Assembly: GCF_033473495.1 (NCBI RefSeq)
Contig: NC_088936.1
Location: 2,294,001 to 2,358,000, forward strand
Source: Cercospora beticola
Lineage: Eukaryota > Ascomycota > Dothideomycetes > Mycosphaerellales > Mycosphaerellaceae
DNA length: 64,000 nt
Direction of reading: 5' to 3'
The notes beneath the pieces were generated by a model. It saw nothing but the letters and a program-made list of their open reading frames with translations, searched no databases and had not been told where the DNA came from. A program made the translations under genes and the position numbers. How positions within the stretch are numbered: the stretch's first letter is position 1; every line of letters starts with the position of its first letter. Shown in pieces: positions 1 through 9,815 of this stretch.

Positions 1-436
1 TGGCATGGTAATCTACGGATCTATCTCCGACGTACATGCCAACATCCAGCTCGCCTACTTCGCAACCTTTATGATGACATGGGGAACATCAGCTCCGTCT
101 GTCATCTTGGACGTCTGGTATAACAATAACATCGCCGATGAGAATCGTCGAATGATGTTGACATCTATTGGCGTTCCTGTCGCGAACTTGATGGGCGTGG
201 TGTCGAGTAACATTTTCAGAACCCAGGATGCGCCTAATTACATCCCGGCGTTGGCAACGACAGCAGCGTTCGGAGGGTTTGGAGCTGCTTTGACGCTCTT
301 GCTGGGCGTGTGGATGATCTTTGATAACAGGAGACGGGATAGCAGGCAAGGCGGAGTCAAGATCCGAGCGATAGATGTCCCTACTGAAAGGCTCAAGGAT
401 GGGCCGGATTGCGAAGAGTTCAGATGGTTCTACTGA
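1..436 (+). CDS. MFS transporter, Dal5/allantoate-permease-like, C-terminal part
   Basis: This is the last part of a gene entering from the left edge; the frame is open from base 2 to the stop at 434-436. The visible 144 residues contain the last membrane segments of a 12-helix permease and a short basic cytosolic tail ending in FRWFY. The pattern of small and aromatic residues in the helix (AYFATFMMTWG), the N-x-x-D-E-N-R-R loop and an F-R-W-F/Y tail are characteristic of the fungal anion:cation symporter (Dal5) group, which imports organic anions and vitamins such as allantoate or nicotinate. The substrate cannot be told from this fragment. The internal ATG at base 5 lies inside the protein and is not the true start. 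It converges on the FAD oxidoreductase gene, leaving about 150 bases between the two stops. Confidence 0.8.
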   Translation, partial: GMVIYGSISDVHANIQLAYFATFMMTWGTSAPSVILDVWYNNNIADENRRMMLTSIGVPVANLMGVVSSNIFRTQDAPNYIPALATTAAFGGFGAALTLLLGVWMIFDNRRRDSRQGGVKIRAIDVPTERLKDGPDCEEFRWFY

Positions 437-588
437 TCTCGAAGATCAATTTGTTGGCCATGCAGCTGCGCCTGGGTCGCTAAGCAATTTCTGTAGACCT
501 TTTATGTGAGATGACTTCAACTACATTCATTTCTTCGTCTGTTCTTTGGCCACACGATTCTGTCGCCAGAGTGATACTTCAACACGCC

Positions 589-2296
589 CTAGATCAAAGG
601 CGCATTGAAACCAAACCTATTCTCGGGATCCCACTTCCTCTTGAGCACCCTCAATCGTCTCAAGCGCTGTGCATCCCTTCCATACATCTCCTCCAAACTC
701 TCCGACCCATCACCTTTAGCATAATTCACATACGTATGGTGCGTTGCCCCTGATACGCCCTCTTTCATCAACGCTCTCGCCCGATCTGCCACCTTCCCAG
801 CAATTACTTGTTCCGCTTCCTCTCCACCCTCCCAAATCATCATCAAAGCTGGCAAGATATGTTTCTCCCTCTCCTCCCTTGCCACAGCATTAACCTCCAG
901 CATGTCCAAATCCATCGCTTTCCCTCTTCCATAACTTTCCAATAAATAGAAACTTCCTCTCAAGAATTCATGTTCTGTGGTGAAATCTTTATAAAAATCC
1001 CAGTTTTCTCTCATATTCGTCACGTTCCATTCCTGCAAAGAGGGCGACGTGACGCCATAGAGATTCCAATTCAACTGGCAAACAGGTGGATCGCCGAGAC
1101 CCATTTTATCGTGAATGAGTTCCCATGAAATTGAAGATTCTTGCGTGGAAAATGTGGGGTTGAGGGCTTGGAAGGCGGAGATGTAATCGTCGGCGATGGG
1201 GTTAGAGCCTTCGTGGGCGATGATGAGTGTTATCATCGGATTGTTGCTGGGATCGACGAGAGGGTTACGATTGAACATTGCGTCGAGGACTAAGAGGCCT
1301 TCAGGATCGGGGTAGGTTGTTTCGAGATCGTTCCAGGTTTCGAAGAAGCGTTCGAGAAGTGATGGGGAGAATGTGAGGATGGTGAGGGTCCAGAGACCGT
1401 GAGGGCCAGATGGAACATCGTAAACTCTGGTTTGGAAAGACGTGATGATGCCGAAGTTGTGGCCTGCGCCGCGGAGTCCCCAGAAGAGCTCGGGGTGAGA
1501 GGTTGCAGATACAGTGATTGCCGTGCTGTTGGCGAGGATGAGGCGAGCAGAGACGATGTTGTCTGCGGAGAAGCCATATTGGCCTTGGAGCATGCTATGT
1601 CCACCTCCTAAAGCTGGGCCGATGACTGAGGTGCACTCGCAGAGACCATGGACTATACCTGATTAGCGTATGTCTGGCCCTTCGTTGGCTGGATTCTTAC
1701 CAGTACGCTTCCCTACCTTCGCAAGCGCCTTCAAGGTCGTATTTTGCGTGGCACCGCCACCGATCGTGGCAGTGTTCCCACTATCATCAACTTTGACACT
1801 CTGCAACTTCCGCATGCTGATCTGAATTCCATTTTGGAGATCATTCATCGCCGGCGCCCAGGCGTGCCCGGTCGACACAGCAAGAAAAGGCAAGTTTTTG
1901 AGATTGGCATAGTGGATCTATAATTGACATATCAGTCTCGGGATGCCCCAGATCTTTGCACAGACTGATCGCCGCCGATAATACTCGACTTACCACATTC
2001 TGCACATCTTCCTCAGCAGCAACCTCAACGATAGCAAGATACCCCGGGTTGATCTTTGGCCCGCTGGATCTCGCCGTCAATCGACTCCACTCTTCCTGGT
2101 CGTCCGGCAGAACGACTACGGCATGTTTTGAGAGGAATGGTCTCAGGTCAGCTGCAATTTGTGCTGAAGAGACTGGATTCGCGTCGCATGTTCGCCTCGT
2201 GAGGACAGACGAAGCAGATGCACTTGTGAAAGAGCACAGGAAGAGAAATGAGAGGACGAGTTTGAGCACTAATTGTAAAGACTTGTGACAGACCAT
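589..2296 (-). CDS. Secreted FAD-linked oxidoreductase (berberine-bridge-enzyme type), three exons
   Basis: The exons read right to left are 2296-1994, 1917-1701 and 1652-589, with GTAAGT/TATAG and GTAAGA/TATAG introns, giving 527 residues. An N-terminal hydrophobic stretch followed by ASASS is a likely signal peptide. The FAD-binding PCMH domain has STGHAW (His119, expected 8-alpha-histidyl FAD attachment) and the Cys178-Glu-Cys180 pair before the glycine-rich GGGHS loop, the usual place of a second, cysteinyl FAD bond. The C-terminal YVNYA and the WDPENRFGFN segment are the BBE domain that closes the FAD site. Family members oxidise alkaloids, oligosaccharides or secondary-metabolite intermediates, often outside the cell, and the substrate here is unknown. 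The acceptor at 1654-1653 was chosen over an upstream AG because it gives the conserved RTVHGLCEC join. It lies downstream of Apc2 on the same strand, 349 bases apart. Confidence 0.88.
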
Positions 2297-2645
2297 GATG
2301 CAATTCGTCTCGCGGCCAGGAGTGAAAGTGGTCCACTTCGTCTTCACAAGTTCTCTCTCTGTGTTAACTCGAGAGGGCGGTGGGACAGCTCTGCTGCCGT
2401 AAGACCTCGGCGACGTTGCAGCGGAGAGAGTGGCAGCAGGATTCGGTGCAACCCGCAAAGGGCGTGCAGTGTCTGAATCCTTCAGCTTACATCTGAAGCA
2501 GCTGGATCTCGAGGGTGGATTTCGAAGGCGCTGCACGCTATTCTGGTTCTGGTTAATGCGAGTTGTTAAAGCTGAAGAGGATCTGCACAGCTTGGCCTCA
2601 CGTTCATGCAGGGAGCATCGAAGCTCTCCGCAGCACTTGCCTACT

Positions 2646-5390
2646 CTATTTCGCAACGGCCCACGACTCTCCCTTTCTCACGACATCTCCCCGGCTCTCC
2701 ATGTCCTCCAGCAACCACTTAACTTCATCATCGCCATATGTGAAAGTCGGCAGCACCATCTTCATGATACTCGTGATTCCCATCATACCGCCAATCTCCT
2801 TGGCGCCACCATTTCGTAGCATTTGCTCGATGAATGTCTGGAAAGTGGGCGCATTTTGCCGCAGCACAGCTTGCTCTGACATGATTGCTCCCACGTCCTC
2901 TTCAATGTCTAGTTGTGAAGGTTCCGCGATGCTTGGTACATCCATATCCAGATTGTCCAGGACAGCATACATACCCGCAGACTTCTCGTAGAGGATGCGT
3001 TTGTTCATCCAGTAGCTTACTGCGCTTTGAACGTAGTCTTCCGGCATTTCAAGAGCTTCGGCGAGACTCGCGACCGATAAGCCTTCGTCCTTATCATATA
3101 TGATTGGCGGTACGTCAGAATTATTATGGCGCTCTTCGGCAAAAGCATCGACAACAGTGAGCTTCCAAACTTCCACATCCTCCACCTCTACACTTCGATC
3201 TGGGAAGTCGAGCGTAATGGTCGTGATGTCCAAAGCTGGTCTCCATTCCAGTCTCCTTTGTCCACTAGTGCGGGAGAAAGCCTGCTCGTACCGCTCTTTG
3301 TGCTGAGCAATTTGTTGTGGCACTTTGAAGTCGCCTTCGCGCAGTGGGGGCCAGAAGTGACTTGATAGCACCTTCGTTTCGAACACAGTCTTTCCGTTTT
3401 GTTGCTCTTTGCTTGCCATTTCCCTGGTGCGTTCTGCTGGTAGCCTTGTCCTCTTTGGATAGTACAAGTCGTCGCGTTTGTTGGCGACCATTTTTAGTGT
3501 CGCCTGGAATTGAGTGCTGTCAACACGATTCTTGAAATGCTCATATAATGAGGTCAAAGTGATTCCGTCATCCGGTATTGCACTTTGCAGCTCTTTGGGC
3601 GTTGGTGGGACAGAAGGTGGTATCTCTTGGTCGCCTGGATTGAGTCTTCGGTTCAAAATTGCGGACTCTTGCATGTCTTTCAGCATAACTTCGGCATGCT
3701 GCAGCATTCCTGGCTCCAGACGTGTTTTAAGCAACTCTACCACCGAGATCTCTTTGAAGTATCGACGGTCTTTGGTCTGAAGCAGATGCTGACCGAGAGC
3801 CGTAGAGAATGCTTTCACAAAATCTTCAGGCTCGAATAGACCGATGATGTAGGCCACAATATCATCGCTCTTGGACGATTTCCAGTTCGGGCCAGCATCG
3901 ATCGGATCAGGCATCCAATTCTTCTGCAGCCAATGCAGGTCGTTTCCACCTCGGCCTGCCTCGTCGTAATTGCCATAGTCTTGAGTGTTGTTAACAGCTT
4001 CAGCAACTGCGAAACAAATCTTGTCGTGATCATGTTCGGACGGCTCGGTGTTGCGTGTGTCGATCAAGAAGCTAGCAGCAATCGTCGAGACTGTATCTTC
4101 TCGACTTCGTAGATAATTTCGGATCGGAATAGCGACCTTCTCCAACAGCACTCCACGAGGGTCCAGTAACCGGAATACATGGATAACATTGATGTACACG
4201 CCGAGAATTTCCGTAGTGCTTGCACCTGCGTGGAACAGGCGACGATGAATCTGCTCGGAAAAGCTTGCGCATAGATATGCCTTCTCACTCGCGCCATTAG
4301 CGTGAAGATACTCCTTGATGTCGAGTAGAGCGCCCTGGCTGGCGGGCCATGTGCTGACATAATCGAACAAAGCGCTCGTGCGTAACCGACCGAAGGTGTT
4401 AACAGCGGCGGACACGAATTGCTGAGTCGGCAGTCCCATGGTCTGCTTCCCAGCCAAAGTAGTCACTGCTTTCTCCAGGGCAGGCACCATGCGGTCATGG
4501 ACCCATGTTCGCAGTCGCTGCACGCAACTCGTCTGCCCATGCCAATCCACTTGAAAGCAGCGACGCTCCACGGCAGGTCCTTGGAGCAGCCGGTGGACTG
4601 CATGTGCGAATGCTCGCTCACCTAAAGCACCACCAAGACCAGCGTCTTCCAGCTGGCTCAGAGCGTTGAGGTCGAGGTCCACGCTGCATGAGCAAACATC
4701 GTCATCAATGCATTGCTCAGACTGACCGGAAGTTTCGATACTGTTGGCCATGCACTGGAAAAGGTAGCTCGCCAAGGTCTTCTGCACGCGTTGTCGCGGC
4801 AGAGCGTGCAACATGAGAACGTGAAAGTCATGTCTGACTTGCTTGATGAACTGTGCGAGCAAAAGATTGAGTGCTTCATCGAGTGACTCGCCGACAGCAA
4901 AGTACACCTTGGATGCGTCTTGCAATACTGTCACAGTGTCAGAGAGGACCCGAGCAGCTTCGTTCACAGCGATTGGCTTCTCCCAGAATTGCAAATGCGG
5001 CAGGACAAAGTTGCGAAAGTGCGTCGAGATTTCGTAGCTGTACCATTGAGTCAGCTGCTTGCGAGTTGCACCTGCCGAAAGCAGGTAGTGCAGCGCATGT
5101 TCGGTCTGTCGACTCGGCCCACCGCGCGAGTCCCGCGGCTGTCCTTCTAGTCCATTCGGCAGTGTGAGGAAGCGCGTGGCGGTGCTCCATTGCCTGTTGA
5201 ACAGCGCAGTCTGCGTTGCAGGGTCATCAGCCAGGTTGAAGCCTCCGAAGGCTGTTCCGGGAGAAGCGAGAGTTCCGATATTTGGCGTCGACTCCGGGGT
5301 AGCAGTGGTGTGCTGCTTGGGCGCAAACACGGCGTCGAAGAGAGCGTCATGGCGGCCTCGTGTCCCAGTCTGAGCCACGGCCGCAGCCAT
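2646..5390 (-). CDS. APC2: Anaphase-promoting complex subunit 2 (cullin-family scaffold)
   Basis: This is a single uninterrupted frame of 914 residues from ATG at 5390 to TAG at 2648-2646. The N-terminal half is helical and poorly conserved, as expected for cullin repeats. The C-terminal half carries the cullin-homology region, including LTSLYEHFKNRVDSTQF, the conserved SSHFWPPL, a following KERYEQAFS helix and a beta-rich stretch. The winged-helix module ends the protein (roughly the last 90 residues, with MMGITSIMKMV and WLLEDMESRG). Apc2 binds the RING subunit Apc11 and forms the catalytic core of the nuclear ubiquitin ligase that destroys securin and mitotic cyclins. The Cys-rich insert near residue 225 (CIDDDVCSC) is unusual and may be lineage-specific. 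The start shares a 301-base divergent region with phosphatidylserine synthase. Length fits the family. Confidence 0.9.
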   Translation of the reverse strand: MAAAVAQTGTRGRHDALFDAVFAPKQHTTATPESTPNIGTLASPGTAFGGFNLADDPATQTALFNRQWSTATRFLTLPNGLEGQPRDSRGGPSRQTEHALHYLLSAGATRKQLTQWYSYEISTHFRNFVLPHLQFWEKPIAVNEAARVLSDTVTVLQDASKVYFAVGESLDEALNLLLAQFIKQVRHDFHVLMLHALPRQRVQKTLASYLFQCMANSIETSGQSEQCIDDDVCSCSVDLDLNALSQLEDAGLGGALGERAFAHAVHRLLQGPAVERRCFQVDWHGQTSCVQRLRTWVHDRMVPALEKAVTTLAGKQTMGLPTQQFVSAAVNTFGRLRTSALFDYVSTWPASQGALLDIKEYLHANGASEKAYLCASFSEQIHRRLFHAGASTTEILGVYINVIHVFRLLDPRGVLLEKVAIPIRNYLRSREDTVSTIAASFLIDTRNTEPSEHDHDKICFAVAEAVNNTQDYGNYDEAGRGGNDLHWLQKNWMPDPIDAGPNWKSSKSDDIVAYIIGLFEPEDFVKAFSTALGQHLLQTKDRRYFKEISVVELLKTRLEPGMLQHAEVMLKDMQESAILNRRLNPGDQEIPPSVPPTPKELQSAIPDDGITLTSLYEHFKNRVDSTQFQATLKMVANKRDDLYYPKRTRLPAERTREMASKEQQNGKTVFETKVLSSHFWPPLREGDFKVPQQIAQHKERYEQAFSRTSGQRRLEWRPALDITTITLDFPDRSVEVEDVEVWKLTVVDAFAEERHNNSDVPPIIYDKDEGLSVASLAEALEMPEDYVQSAVSYWMNKRILYEKSAGMYAVLDNLDMDVPSIAEPSQLDIEEDVGAIMSEQAVLRQNAPTFQTFIEQMLRNGGAKEIGGMMGITSIMKMVLPTFTYGDDEVKWLLEDMESRGDVVRKGESWAVAK

Positions 5391-5691
5391 GTTGCATCGT
5401 GCGTCGTGGCGATGTCAAGTTTCCCAGTTAGCGTGTCGGACGTGATGTTTTGGATCGGATGCCTGATTGAGCATAGCCGCTGTTCCGCGCGTCATCACGT
5501 GCGCGGTGGAAGAGGGTCCGCAATGACGAAAGGCCGTGTGCTGCGAGAACACGAAGCCGGGTTTCTGCTGTCTGCTCGGCAAGTGAACAACGTATTCCTG
5601 TGCACGCTGCACCTCTGCCTCTTCTTCCCTTCCTGCAAGACTTCTCGTCAACCTGCACGATTTCTCGCCTATCTCACTCCCACCCGCAATC
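5391..5691. promoter_or_regulatory. Divergent promoter region between APC2 and CHO1
   Basis: The 301 bases between the two start codons must hold both core promoters. A pyrimidine-rich tract with CCTCTGCCTCTTCTTCCCTT at about 5,610-5,630 lies shortly upstream of the CHO1 start. CT-rich tracts of this kind commonly precede transcription starts in filamentous ascomycetes. I see no clear TATA box. A long frame runs through this region into CHO1 but has no family similarity and is treated as chance. Confidence 0.4.
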
Positions 5692-6557
5692 ATGTCGAAA
5701 CGCAATGGCGTCTCGCAAGAGGTCGAAAAAGAAGCCAAACAGGTCGCGTCGGAGCCAAGTATGTTGCCTCTTGCAGTAATCTTGCACTGCTGCGATATAC
5801 GACAGCGCTGACTCCTCCAGGCAAGGACAAGCAAGAACGTCTGCTCAATGACCCAAACCCAGGTCACTTCAGTCTCATCCGCGCGTACCACCTCGCCGAT
5901 CTCATCACTCTCATGAATGGCTTCTGCGGCGTCATGTCTGTGCTCTCCTCTCTTCGATACTGCATTGGCCGCCCCGAAGACACGGGTAATGCCTGGGCTG
6001 CGCTGGGTCTCATGCCTCTGGGTCTCTTCTTCGACTTCTTCGACGGGAAAGTGGCGCGATGGAGGAAAAAGAGCAGTTTGATGGGTGCCGAGTTGGATTC
6101 GTTAGCCGATTTGGTAAGGCAGGATCATACATCGCCCAGATATGAGACAGCCAAGGTACAAGGGACTAACAGTATCGTGTCGCAGATCTCCTTCGGTGTC
6201 GCTCCAGCAGCCTGCGCCTTCTCTCTCGGAATTCGAACTCCCCTCGACCAACTCTTCCTGACCCTCTTCGTCCTGGGCGGTCTCGCTCGCCTCGCACGCT
6301 TCAACGTCACAACCGGCAACGTCCCAAAAGACGCCACGGGGAAAGCGAAATACTTCGAAGGTCTCCCCATCCCCACAAGTCTAAGCTTTGGCACCGGGCT
6401 CGTATCATTCTGGCTATACAAAGGTTGGGTACACGACCAGATCCCATACGGCACGATCGCTGCGGGCACAATCTTCGAGTTTCATCCCGTCGTGGCATTG
6501 TACCTGGCGCATGCTTGTTGTATGTTGTCCAAGACTCTGCATATTCCAAAGCCGTAA
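5692..6557 (+). CDS. CHO1: CDP-diacylglycerol--serine O-phosphatidyltransferase (phosphatidylserine synthase)
   Basis: The enzyme makes phosphatidylserine from CDP-diacylglycerol and serine in the endoplasmic reticulum membrane. Three exons, 5692-5758, 5821-6113 and 6186-6557, give 243 residues. The CDP-alcohol phosphotransferase signature is complete in exon 2: D-x2-D-G-x2-A-R-x8-G-x3-D-x3-D, beginning at DFFDGKVAR, with all metal-binding aspartates present. Several hydrophobic segments follow, with FGVAPAACAF and GLPIPTSLSFG typical of this enzyme. The start was chosen because MSKRNG leads through a GTATGT donor and CAG acceptor into SKDKQERLLND. The second intron (6114-6185) is 72 bases with no stop, so unspliced message would add 24 residues right after the active-site motif. 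The protein is somewhat shorter than yeast Cho1 (276 residues), mainly in its N-terminal tail. Confidence 0.92.
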
Positions 6558-6823
6558 ATGGCGTTCGAGGACGGCACTGAGCAGAGTGCGCTGATCTTTC
6601 TACGATGATGATGAAATGCATGAGGCAATGAAGAGCGTGAAAAGTACAGCAGAGCAGAGCAGAACGAGGCAAAGCGAAGCGTGGCGTCAGGAATTCCTCA
6701 GGGCGAGGCAAGCGATTATTGCTCTTGAGTTGAAGATACCCAATTATGCATTCAACATGATTCAGATATGCTTTTTCATTCGGTGGATGCTTCACTTTCG
6801 TCGTATTTTGACCGCTCTTCGTA

Positions 6824-9580
6824 TCACTCATACAACTCATCCTCCTCCTCATCCTTCACATCCACATCCTTCGCCGTTGTTGGAGCTTTCCTCTCCTGCT
6901 TCCGGTACAGCTCGGCTAAGAACTCATTTGTGCTCGCCTCTTCAATACTCTTATCCTCTCTCACCTTCAAAAACCTCGGAAATCTCAACGACAACCCCTT
7001 ATTCTCATGCACTAAACCTATTGCAGACGTGTACGTAGGACTGATCGTCACATCCGCAAAGATCATTTCCCACACCTCCTGCGGTTCGAACCAGACATCG
7101 GGCGTTCCAACATAATCCACATAAGTCGGACGTGAAGAAAGTGTATTCTTCCCGATTTGGACCCCATCTTCATCTTCAAAGTCCGGATCGTACTTGGCGC
7201 GATTGGCTTTGTAGAATGCGTCGGTGAAGCCTGAAATGCATTTTGTCACGACCTCGAGGGAGCCTGTAGCAGGGTTGCGGCAGGCGAGGAGGATCGGTGA
7301 CCACCAAGCATTCTTTCGCCCTTGCCCATGCCATGCCCCCACCGGGATGAGGTCTATGGTGTCGGTCGTCGTGTTGTAGTCCTTTTTGACTTTGAGCCAT
7401 GAGTCGAGGCGCTTGTCGGGTTCATACGTGGCCAGCAGGGCTTTGCGCCTGGCACCCGTTTTCTTCTCTTCGTTAGTGGCATCAGCGGACGCTTGAGCAG
7501 CTTGTTCAGCTGCGTACTTGGCCGCGCCGCTCTGGAGCGGATCTACGACCTTCTTCGTTCTTTTCGGGCCGCCTTTCCTCGTCTTAGGTTTGGAAGGGGT
7601 CGTAGGCGCTGATGGAACAGCCTCTGCACCTTCGGGATCGATATCCATTTCGGCTAGTAGGTCTGGGTTAATTGCATTGTCAAGCACCTTGACCATGATG
7701 CCTTCGCATTTTATGTCTGTTGCTTGCTTGAAGAAGTTGCTCACGGCTTCAACCTCGCTCGATGTGGCATCAAGGCTTTTGACCCAAGTGAAATGGTTTG
7801 GGATCTCGACGAACAAGCTGCGAAGCAGGCTTCTTCTCTCACGGAATGGCCGATTGAGTAACTCCTCGCCATTCAGATACATGAGATCGAAGGCAAAGAG
7901 GCAGACATCAACAGTCACCGACTGAACGACGACGTCTTTGCGTGCTCGATTGGCCAGAATTTGAAAGGGCTTGAGATCACCAGTCTCACGATCGACCGCA
8001 ACGACTTCTCCTTCAAGAATAAAACTGCTGACGCTTTCACCTCGAATCTTGGGCACCAGTCCGACAAGATCGGGATACTTCTCAGTCATGACTTCCAGAT
8101 GTCGCGAGAAGATTGAAACTTTGCCATCGGCATCGCAGTGAACCTGTGCTCGCTGACCGTCGTACTTGAACTCACATGCGAAGTCGCGACCCTGGAGCTT
8201 TGTGAGCATTTCGCCTAGATCCCGTGTAATGCTCCCCAACATGGGTCGCAAAGGAATGTGCATTGCGAGGCCACATCGGAGTAACAACTCCTCATCAACG
8301 CCAATCTCCAGCATGGTTGGCACGAGATCGTTGTAATTCGGCCTGCGGGCAAAGCATGCTTTCACGAGTTCTTCTGGGCCCTGAAAGATCGCTGCAAGAT
8401 CCTGTTTGCTGAGTTTTCCCAAATCGTCGCGTGACTTGGTGTCGAATTCAGCTCCTGGTGGTTTGGAAAGAAGGAAGGCTCTTGACAGCGCGATGAGCAT
8501 AGTCGTTTTCACGGCACCGATACGCAGATGCTGTACCAGTGTCCGCACCACATATCTGCTCTCTTCTGCACCTCGTGCGTCTTGCACCAGCCGCTCTACA
8601 AAGCTTTGCTTCACGACTTGGCTACCCTGTCCCTTTGCCGCGGCAATTTTGTGAAGGCTGTCGTATACACCTTGGATGGTAAGTGGCTTCGGCTTGCGCA
8701 GCGTGAAACTCTGCTTCTTCTTGGCCTCATATGCAACGTCTCCAGCATCACCATGCTTGTTGTACAAAGTCTTCAGAGCTGCGTTGTCCAGCCCGCAGAC
8801 CTTCTTCAGCGCCTTTGAGATGGCAGACCCTCCGAGGCCAAGTTCGATGTCGATATATGGTGGCGAGATCGAGTTCGTTGCAAGCCAGACCGCAGGGAGA
8901 AGCGAATCGGGATCACCTTCGATCAGCGTTCGAAGCATGTTGACAAGCGTGTCTACAGTCTTGATGCGTGACGTTGTGCTTCCGACCAGCACGAAACAGT
9001 GCGTGAGTAACGCATATGTGGAACGGCCTCCTTCCGAAGCCCATTGTTTCCTGAGTTCTGGAAGATACTTCTGAGGATCAAACGTAAATGGCGACTCGTC
9101 GAATGGTACATCGTGCGATATGGTATCCTCCTCTGCTGTAGCGGATTGCAGACTGAGCGTGTTCTTCTTTCCCATGGCCGCAAATGCATTACTCGTATTC
9201 CCCGGCTTATCCTCCTGCTTCACCTCAACCGTCGCTACAGCTTGCTCGCCATGTGTCTGATTGTTCGTAACAGCATCCTCGTGCTGGAAAACCGTGTCTT
9301 TATTAGAGGGCTGATTCTGTCCATCACGCTGCTGCTCTCGCTGTCGCTCCTCGGCATCCCACTCAGCCTGCAGCTTTCTTGCCAATTGTTCATCGGTCAA
9401 TTCTGCCTCCTCCACTTGCACATCGCCATTGTTCATGTGTGGTGATGCATCATGTCCCGGCTCTTCCTTGACTTCCTCCTGCTTCTGTCGCTGCTTGCCG
9501 AAGAAGAAGTCGAGGCTTTTCACTGGCTGGGCTGGTGACTGATGATTGTTGGTCTTGCGCCGCTTATTCGGCGTGCTCAT
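6824..9580 (-). CDS. CDC9: ATP-dependent DNA ligase I
   Basis: This is an intronless 918-residue gene and the main replicative and repair ligase. The adenylation motif is CEFKYDGQRA with catalytic Lys472. Further nucleotidyl-transferase motifs follow, including FILEGEVVA, LFAFDLMYLNG and CEGIMVKVLD, and the oligonucleotide-binding domain has DSWLKVKKDY and the LRFPRFLKVREDKS end. The disordered N-terminus begins with a basic stretch (NKRRKT) suited to nuclear import and a PCNA-box-like KSLDFFF at residues 21-27 lacking the usual glutamine. Residues about 62-77 (TDEQLARKLQAEW) resemble an inverted ubiquitin-interacting helix, which is an inference. The DNA-binding helical domain spans about 165-420. 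A linker rich in Lys, Ala and Pro lies near residues 655-720. The start codon lies only about 235 bases from the edge of the mutated AT-rich island. It converges on CHO1. Confidence 0.95.
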   Translation of the reverse strand: MSTPNKRRKTNNHQSPAQPVKSLDFFFGKQRQKQEEVKEEPGHDASPHMNNGDVQVEEAELTDEQLARKLQAEWDAEERQREQQRDGQNQPSNKDTVFQHEDAVTNNQTHGEQAVATVEVKQEDKPGNTSNAFAAMGKKNTLSLQSATAEEDTISHDVPFDESPFTFDPQKYLPELRKQWASEGGRSTYALLTHCFVLVGSTTSRIKTVDTLVNMLRTLIEGDPDSLLPAVWLATNSISPPYIDIELGLGGSAISKALKKVCGLDNAALKTLYNKHGDAGDVAYEAKKKQSFTLRKPKPLTIQGVYDSLHKIAAAKGQGSQVVKQSFVERLVQDARGAEESRYVVRTLVQHLRIGAVKTTMLIALSRAFLLSKPPGAEFDTKSRDDLGKLSKQDLAAIFQGPEELVKACFARRPNYNDLVPTMLEIGVDEELLLRCGLAMHIPLRPMLGSITRDLGEMLTKLQGRDFACEFKYDGQRAQVHCDADGKVSIFSRHLEVMTEKYPDLVGLVPKIRGESVSSFILEGEVVAVDRETGDLKPFQILANRARKDVVVQSVTVDVCLFAFDLMYLNGEELLNRPFRERRSLLRSLFVEIPNHFTWVKSLDATSSEVEAVSNFFKQATDIKCEGIMVKVLDNAINPDLLAEMDIDPEGAEAVPSAPTTPSKPKTRKGGPKRTKKVVDPLQSGAAKYAAEQAAQASADATNEEKKTGARRKALLATYEPDKRLDSWLKVKKDYNTTTDTIDLIPVGAWHGQGRKNAWWSPILLACRNPATGSLEVVTKCISGFTDAFYKANRAKYDPDFEDEDGVQIGKNTLSSRPTYVDYVGTPDVWFEPQEVWEMIFADVTISPTYTSAIGLVHENKGLSLRFPRFLKVREDKSIEEASTNEFLAELYRKQERKAPTTAKDVDVKDEEEDELYE

Positions 9581-9815
9581 GGTGGCAACTACATGTTGTT
9601 GTGCGGGAGACTGAGAGCTCGCATGCGCGACACGCGAACGCGACTTTGGGATTTGGAGATGTCGTCATTGTGGTCGAGCTGTTCTCAGGCACAGCACGTG
9701 GACGGGGGCCGAAACCTTAGTGGTTGCCACTACGAATTTCGATTAAAACAAACACCTCTTATAGCACTCTACTACCTCTATTACGCCCTATAGCACTCGC
9801 AATACACTTATAGCA
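9581..9815. other. DNA ligase promoter and transition into the AT-rich island
   Basis: The first 150 bases have normal base composition and should contain the ligase I promoter. From about 9,730 the sequence becomes AT-rich but still holds CpA steps (for example cacctc, gcacac-like runs and gcatgcc), which disappear after about 9,815. I read this as the shoulder of the mutated domain. Confidence 0.5.

Noticed and set aside
5190..5691. Long open frame running into phosphatidylserine synthase, which would add a large N-terminal extension
   Set aside because: It overlaps the Apc2 start on the other strand, has no family similarity, and a start at 5692 with a clean intron gives the conserved N-terminus.
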